Of a DNA stretch of 64,000 nucleotides, positions 58,681 through 64,000 are shown one piece after another. Positions within the stretch are counted from its first letter, which is position 1. The number at the start of each line of letters is the position of its first letter. The translations under genes and the position numbers were made by a program. The stretch lies in NCBI RefSeq assembly GCF_000204055.1, contig NW_006768785.1:1145756-1209755 (forward strand). The letters run 5' to 3'. Origin of the DNA: Melampsora larici-populina 98AG31 (taxonomy: Eukaryota > Basidiomycota > Pucciniomycetes > Pucciniales > Melampsoraceae). Below the pieces are notes generated by a model. It saw nothing but the letters and a program-made list of their open reading frames with translations, ran no database searches and was not told where the DNA came from.

Positions 58681-60493
58681 ATGAACTCATCAACCCAGTA
58701 CCAATCTCTTCCCACCCACTATGAAGACGAACAGGATGTACGTGTTAGAAATCCACCACTTGCAACCTATAGAAAAAAGCGAAGCGGAGCCAAATGCGTT
58801 AGAATTATGCAAGCAGTCCCGCTCTTTTTCACAGCTTCGTGTGCTGGCTGGTTGGTGTATCAGTACTTCGATACAACCATTTTCACCGCAGACCTAGAAA
58901 CTCCTATAGCTGCATCCTCCAATATTTCTCACCACGCTTCGTCTGTGGCTTTGGGCGACCATGTTAAACCTACTTCATATGTCGCGAACGATACTACTAC
59001 GGAAACTGTGGATCAAAGCGAGCCCTCTGCACTTTCGAACATGACCCTCACCTCCGACAAGGGCGACGAAAAGCCGTCGGGAAATGAACCACTCAGCCTC
59101 AAGCCTGTTTTACCTAACCCTAATCTTTTTGGCAACTTCCTTGACGAGCTTCAACCAGCGCACCAATCTCGATACGTTACAGCAATTCCTTTGGGAGGTA
59201 TCAACAATCAAATGACTGGAACAGTGCGTATCCTTCACTTTTTCCAAAACACAAACTACTTCTAACTTACTTTTGCTGGTCATTGTAGTACAATTTGATC
59301 AATCTGGGACGAATCTCTTCACGAACAGTCATTCTTCCGCCTATCATCCCAAATGAACATCAACCTGGTCCAATCAAAGGACAATCATACTCTCGGTACT
59401 ATGATTTACCTAGAATGTCAACGGAAACAGGAATTGAAATGATCGAATGGAATGCGATTCGTAAGGACGTCCCGGAGACTGACACCGGCGCATATGAATG
59501 GGCTAAGAAAGATTGGAAGCTTGCTAGTAATCCATTGAAGTGCTGGGTTGCATCAAGGATGGGTGGCCCGAAGGAAGACGGTGGTCGATCGATTTCTGAG
59601 CGCTTTGGACGTGGATTGATGTTGGACATTCACCCAGAATATGCGCCTGGAGATCGCAAGAAAGGGTCTTGGAGATCGATGACTGCTGCGGTTCAATATC
59701 TTAACACCAATCAAAGTACTTTTTCGCAAGGCTCAGTCACCAAGGACGTGGGTTGTATCACCGAAAGCTATTGGTTGGACAGTCCTCACAGCTTCAAAGA
59801 CGCTCAAGCATTGATCAAGTCTTTACGGTATGTTCATTTCTATTTTTGTCAATTTCAACATGATCCTGACCAAGATCGTATATTTTTAGTTTCACGACCT
59901 GGCTAGAAGCCACAGTGGACGACATGATCGCTCAAACACTTGGCACAAGTGTCATAGAAGTCATGAACGGAAAAGCTGAATTCATCACTGTTCATCTTCG
60001 TCGAAATGATATCGCATCCAAATGTCAACCTGCGCCCAAGAATTGGAAAGAACTCGCCCCAAAAGATCACAATCCTCAGCATCGTAAACGTCTGGATCTT
60101 GCTTCTGACGAACCTTTGCTCATTGATGATGGAATGCAGTTAATGAAGCGTAAAGCAGAATGGACTAGCTGCCGATTCACTGATTCATATGTAATCTCAA
60201 GGGTCAACGCAGTTCGAAAATCACTGGGAAAGCCTGATATTCCGGTCATATTAACTACCGACGATATCAATTCTCATTCATTGGCACTCTTTGACTCTCA
60301 ACCTAATTGGCATAGATTCCAACTTGATCAATTTGTGTCGCATGAGTCATATGATGGATTTGATAGCGTGATGATTGATGCATGTCTTTTGACTCGAGGT
60401 TCTGCTTTCCTTGGAACTCGAGTCAGTATGATGAGTCGACTTGCATCTCATCGTGGAAAGGCTTGGTATTCGAGACGTTCAGAGATGTTTTGA
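58681..60493 (+). CDS. O-fucosyltransferase-like type II membrane protein
   Basis: Three exons: 58681-59223, 59289-59827 and 59890-60493, giving 561 residues. A short cytosolic tail is followed by one membrane span (about residues 45-62, AVPLFFTASCAGWLVY) and a Ser/Thr-rich stem, a type II Golgi/ER layout. The lumenal domain has ITAIPLGGINNQMTGTYNLI-like nucleotide-sugar entry sequence (here VTAIPLGGINNQMTG), the His-x-Arg-x-x-Asp signature in VHLRRNDIA, and a late FDSVMIDACLLTRGSAFLGT block. These are typical of GDP-fucose protein O-fucosyltransferase-fold enzymes. Substrate cannot be told. The motif match is from memory of the fold family, so the precise glycosyltransferase class is uncertain. 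Confidence 0.75.
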
Positions 60494-61216
60494 ATAAATC
60501 CTTCCTCTTTATGTCAACCTAGATATGAAATATGTAGTTGCGAAAAAAATATGATCTGTTTTCCTTTCTATCTCACAAATCCAAAAAAGTTGATAATAGT
60601 ATGGGTTCACTTCAAAGAATTGTCTCACGTAAATCCCATCTATTCCGTGGTCTGTCAAAAACCCAAGACAAACATTGTATCTCCTATAGTTACATTTTTC
60701 AACGATTTTCCTCCTTTTGCATTGCAATCAGCATACTGAAAATGAATCATTATGTGCGTGTACTCATAACGCAAGCCCACTCATCTATATGGAAATTCAG
60801 CTCAAGATAAAAGCGGAACCAGGGAAAATGATACATCTGATTTGAGCCACAATTTTCCAAACTTACCTTGTGAGCTCTCATGTGAGTGACTAAGCTGGTT
60901 GCACAATGCAGCGGCTACTCATTAATTGAGAACGGGTCAGGAGGGTTTCTGTCCAATGTCATTGTCATATATTCTCAGAGAATCGAGCACCTTAGCATTA
61001 TGATATATCATATACGTTTAAATACTGCGACAGGTATAGGGAAGTGAAAAGTGAAAAGGGATCTGATGATCAAGAGAAACCCATTTCGAGAACAAGGATT
61101 GGAGTTGATGTAATCACTTTAAACAGGGGAGTTCGAGCTCTTGACTCCGTGCTCGTTGTTGCTGTTGAAGGAATATGTGTCAGAATTGATCAATGTAAAG
61201 ATCCGATGAACTTGAC
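60494..61216. other. Intergenic between convergent genes
   Basis: 3' ends of two converging genes. Nothing further recognised. Confidence 0.5.
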
Positions 61217-62231
61217 TTACAAATCCCAGATGAGATCACCGAGATAACCGCGTTCAATTTCCTCTGCGGTAGGCTCGAGGTCGTGGAAAGTCTGCAGGGA
61301 AGAAAGACAGGATTAGAAGAAGTCGAAACAAGCAAAATAACAAGGACACCTGCTTTTTTTGTGAGGCCAATCTGGAAGCATCCCACAGTGACGTTGGTGG
61401 TGTAGAAACGGCAACCTGAAGCAAAAGACAGATTAGGGATATTTTCACCAGACATTTGCATAAAGGATAACTGACCATCAACGACGGGCACGTAGAAAGG
61501 CTTGTCGGGTCGACCTTTACGTTGAACATAGAGTTGTTTACCGCAGTTGGAGGTCTTGGCACTGAGAATGACAAGAAGAATCAGCAAAATTGTCTGAAAA
61601 GAAAAGCTGAATTCAACACTAACCCGTTCAACCATCCAGCTGTAGAGCTGTCGTTTCCGTAAAGCTGTTCTGATCCAACCCATAGACAGGCTCCGGGTTG
61701 TGTGGTACTGTTGTACATTCCACAGATCTGATGGAGCCCAAGCGCCAACACTCCGATACATATCACGCTGGACAAGGGCGGTGAAGAGACGTGAATGTGG
61801 GACTTACACCTGGTCCGTCTGAGATTTGGAATGACTACGGAAAGACGATGCAATAATTATAGCCATTGTTTAAGAGAAGGACAGTCAAGGTCTTGAGATG
61901 ACTTACGGTGTTGGTGTTTTCGGAGGTGTATCGACGATCAAGGGTTATCGATGAGCGCTTGGCCTTTTTGGGGTTATATTCAAACTGCAAGGGTTCATGA
62001 GATGGTAAGTCATCAAGAATGAACGTGACAGAAGGTAGATCAATTTACTTGTCCAACCCCCTTGAAAGGAGGTTTACCATTGGTGGCATTGCACCGGTTG
62101 CGGTCATCGGCAGCAGACCAAACACATCCATCCTTTTTCAAGAAGTAGTTGAAGCATTCGGTGTGCACGGTGGCCATGACAGCAGGGAAAGCCGTAAGAG
62201 CAGTGATAACAAGGTTAGTTGCAAGATGCAT
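61217..62231 (-). CDS. Small secreted cysteine-rich protein (206 aa)
   Basis: Seven exons: 62231-62049, 61984-61907, 61834-61808, 61727-61624, 61561-61476, 61415-61348 and 61291-61217. The frame closes at 206 residues. The N-terminus MHLATNLVITALTAFPAVMA is a strong signal peptide. The mature part has eight cysteines (TECFNY, DGCVW, NRCNAT, QICGMY, GACLW, SNCGK, GCRFY, VGCFQ) and predicted N-glycosylation sites (NATN, NSTT, NDSS, NVTV). Such size and cysteine content fit a secreted wall-associated or host-interaction protein. No known fold was recognised. Two junctions use less typical choices: the third intron's acceptor is CATCAG at 61728, and the sixth intron's donor is GTCCTT after AGGT. 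They are therefore less certain than the others. Confidence 0.7.
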
Positions 62232-63261
62232 GATTGTGATTTCGTAAAAAGAAAGAAGTGTGGTGTTGAATAGATAGATGGGAATCGATAAGGACGGTGA
62301 GAAAGATTGGGGGGGAGGGTCAAGCTATTTATCTCGTCCAGACTCCAGAGTCGTGTGGGCTTTGGCCATCATAGGGTCCAAGATTTTGCGCTGTACTGAG
62401 GCTGTCCAGGTGGATTGAACAGGCATCCAGCACTCGGACCCATGGCTTTTTGGGCGTAATCCAATCAAGCCGGAAGGTGTGGTGCCTCTACTTGCGTGCC
62501 AGACCATACAAAGTTGTACGGACAGAGTGAATGATATAAGGCAGTGGGTAGTAAGGATAAATGTTTCATCCAGCAGATCCCCACAGAACTTCCGACACAT
62601 ACCTGTTCAAATCGACTCGAAAAAAGAATGACGTGACCTTGTTCCAGAGGAGTGGACGCCGGATTCACCTAACTTAACTAAGTCCCTCCTCCTCGCAGGC
62701 GTCCTCCGGAGCCTGCGGAGGAGGGACTTACGACTTATCGAGTTGTTTCAGCCTGAGTAGATTCCCAAAATCCAGATTTTCAAACATTTGAAACTGGACC
62801 TACATTATTACCTTCATCATTGCTTTGTTGAAAAATCTGAACAGACCAAAAAATTCTCGCACATCCTGTACATAGTCTCATCAACATGATCACATTGGTT
62901 AATATGATTCTTTTCCTTCAATCATCAGATTGAAATCTGTAACAATTTTTGAAGTCGATTGTACCACTGCGGAGGCGGTTGAATCCGAAAGATGCCCAAA
63001 AGGTTTTGGACGATGGCAAAAGAGAGAGAACCATGTCAAAAGAGAGAGGCGATCAAGGAGTAAGAGGGAGGGAGAGAGAGCGTCGTTTTGATTACGAGAG
63101 AGAGAGACAGACTCGTTTGTCTGTGAGACACGGTGCAAAAGTTTCAAGGGAGGGATTGGTTCTGGCTCAAGCTTTTGAAAAGCATACGAAAAATCAAGCT
63201 TTCAGCCCGGTTCTCAAGTTACCCAACCGATCAACTCACGGCGTGTCGACGTTGCTTTTCA
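62232..63261. other. Intergenic with hairpin and GA-rich tract
   Basis: Contains the hairpin 62681-62732 and a purine-rich (GA)n-like tract about 63020-63115 in the leader of the helicase gene. Both the secreted protein gene and the helicase gene start from this region. Confidence 0.5.
62681..62732. repeat. 52-bp hairpin-forming inverted repeat
   Basis: Arms TAAGTCCCTCCTCCTCGCAG-GC (62681-62702) and GCCTGCGGAGGAGGGACTTA (62713-62732) pair over 20 bp with a 2-nt bulge and a 10-nt loop. The core TCCGGAGCCTGCGGAG also occurs at 40580-40595 inside the retrotransposon next to B1. Confidence 0.85.
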
Positions 63262-64000
63262 ATGGTCACCATCGATTCGCCTGCTTTCGAGCCTGAAGGA
63301 AGAAGAGATACTCTTCGTAGCTCAGCTAGAAACAATCTGACACCCGCGAAACATGTACAAAATAATCGACGACCTACTGAAGTCCTCGCTTATTTGCCTT
63401 CGGATGCAGTTCCTAAGCAAACTCATGCAAAGGTTGTTCTTCCAGACTGGGTCCTGGCCTTGACCGAGGAAGAATTGAGGAAGCTAATTGAGGACAATCA
63501 TTTGAAAAGATATAAATGCAAAGCTAAAGAGCTACAAGTAGAAGCAGTTGTGGCTTTGGTCGCGGGGCGTGATACATTTATACTGGCGGGCACTGGCTAT
63601 GGAAAGACTCGAGTTGCAGAGATGTTTCTGGATTTGTTTGCAATAGAGTCAAAGGCCACGCTTATTGTGTTAAATCCGCTGGATGCTTTGGGTGACAATC
63701 AGGTAAGTGATACATATTCCATAATCATCATCGGAGCCCATCATGTTACTATACTTTACTTATTAATGTAATGTTTTGATCTAAGGTTACTGAGAAAAAG
63801 AGATGGAATATCACCGCTGTGAATTTGAAAAAGGACAGCTTTACAAGCGCTGTGGAAAATGATATCATGACAGGTGTTTACAGAGTAATATATGTGGTGA
63901 ATATTTTTTCTCGAACCTTCAATTGTTCATTCATTGAAATGAAGCTGATGTCAAAATACTTTGGATTTTTGATAAAGAGCCCCGAAATCTTTTTAAATAC
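63262..64000 (+). CDS. RecQ-like DNA helicase, 5' part (cut by window edge)
   Basis: Exons 63262-63702, 63786-63896 and 63978 to beyond 64000, all phase 0. Start MVTIDSPAFEPEGRRDTLRS. The Walker A motif is AGTGYGKTRVAEMF (about residues 109-122), preceded by a RecQ-style helix KCKAKELQVEAVVALVAGRD. Motif Ia-like LIVLNPLDALGDNQ follows, then SPEIFLN at the third exon, as in RecQ motif Ib. Proteins of this GTGYGKT type are, to my recollection, greatly multiplied in some basidiomycetes, often near repeats. The DEAH box and the C-terminal half are outside the window. An upstream in-frame ATG is not evident. Confidence 0.8.

Noticed and set aside
1..64000. CRISPR arrays, bacterial operons, riboswitches, rRNA genes
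   Set aside because: No regularly spaced repeats, Shine-Dalgarno organisation, known riboswitch cores or rRNA sequence were seen; the DNA is eukaryotic.

Overview
The window is nuclear DNA of a basidiomycete fungus, most likely a rust (Pucciniales, Melampsora/Puccinia-like). The evidence is: intron-dense genes with short GT-AG introns (mostly 65-105 bp) whose exons join in frame; AT-rich intergenic DNA; long Ser/Pro-rich proteins; a tyrosine-recombinase retrotransposon and a large basidiomycete-type transposase gene; and several small predicted secreted proteins. The assignment to rusts is inference from gene style and recalled family resemblance. I could not search a database. A 100-N assembly gap lies at 10663-10762. 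The exon maps below were built by hand from splice signals and reading frame.

Left third (1-23.9 kb). A repeat-rich flank (1-3.3 kb) is followed by a four-exon gene for a signal-peptide-bearing RING-H2 protein (3368-5548, minus). An intron-containing tRNA-Leu(CAA) lies at 6560-6672. After the gap comes a 1053-codon Ser/Pro-rich coiled-coil protein (12118-15430) and a secreted-type beta-carbonic anhydrase with a long Ser/Asn/Gln linker (17043-18823). The stretch 18.8-23.9 kb is a graveyard of short repeats: foldback MITEs, a Tc1/mariner-type MITE, a TWA-target MITE, and a remnant of a retrotransposon terminal repeat.

Middle (23.9-31.4 kb). Translation elongation factor 1B gamma (minus) and a complex I 9.5-kDa-type subunit (plus) are divergently arranged. 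A ten-exon DUF2235 alpha/beta hydrolase follows, then an unassigned ORF pair.

Transposon block (31.5-47.0 kb). Three elements lie almost end to end. The first is a ~7.9 kb two-gene DNA transposon with GC-rich ends (31487-39403). The second is a 356-bp MITE that starts at its last base (39403-39758). The third is a nearly complete Ngaro/DIRS-type retrotransposon (39796-46960) with split direct repeats and genes for Gag, RT-RNase H and tyrosine recombinase.

Right third (47.5-64 kb). This is conserved housekeeping territory: a CDK12/Ctk1-type kinase with an N-terminal RS domain, Bfr1, an FTS/AKTIP-type E2 variant, an O-fucosyltransferase-like type II membrane protein, an eight-cysteine secreted protein, and the 5' part of a RecQ-like helicase cut by the window edge.

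Functionally the single-copy genes are unrelated housekeeping genes (translation, mRNP biology, transcription kinase, dynein adaptor, respiration) plus three predicted secreted or surface products. The most notable items are the signal-peptide RING-H2 protein, the split-repeat retrotransposon, and a hairpin with a constant loop and covarying stems that marks the ends of that retrotransposon and of two other loci.
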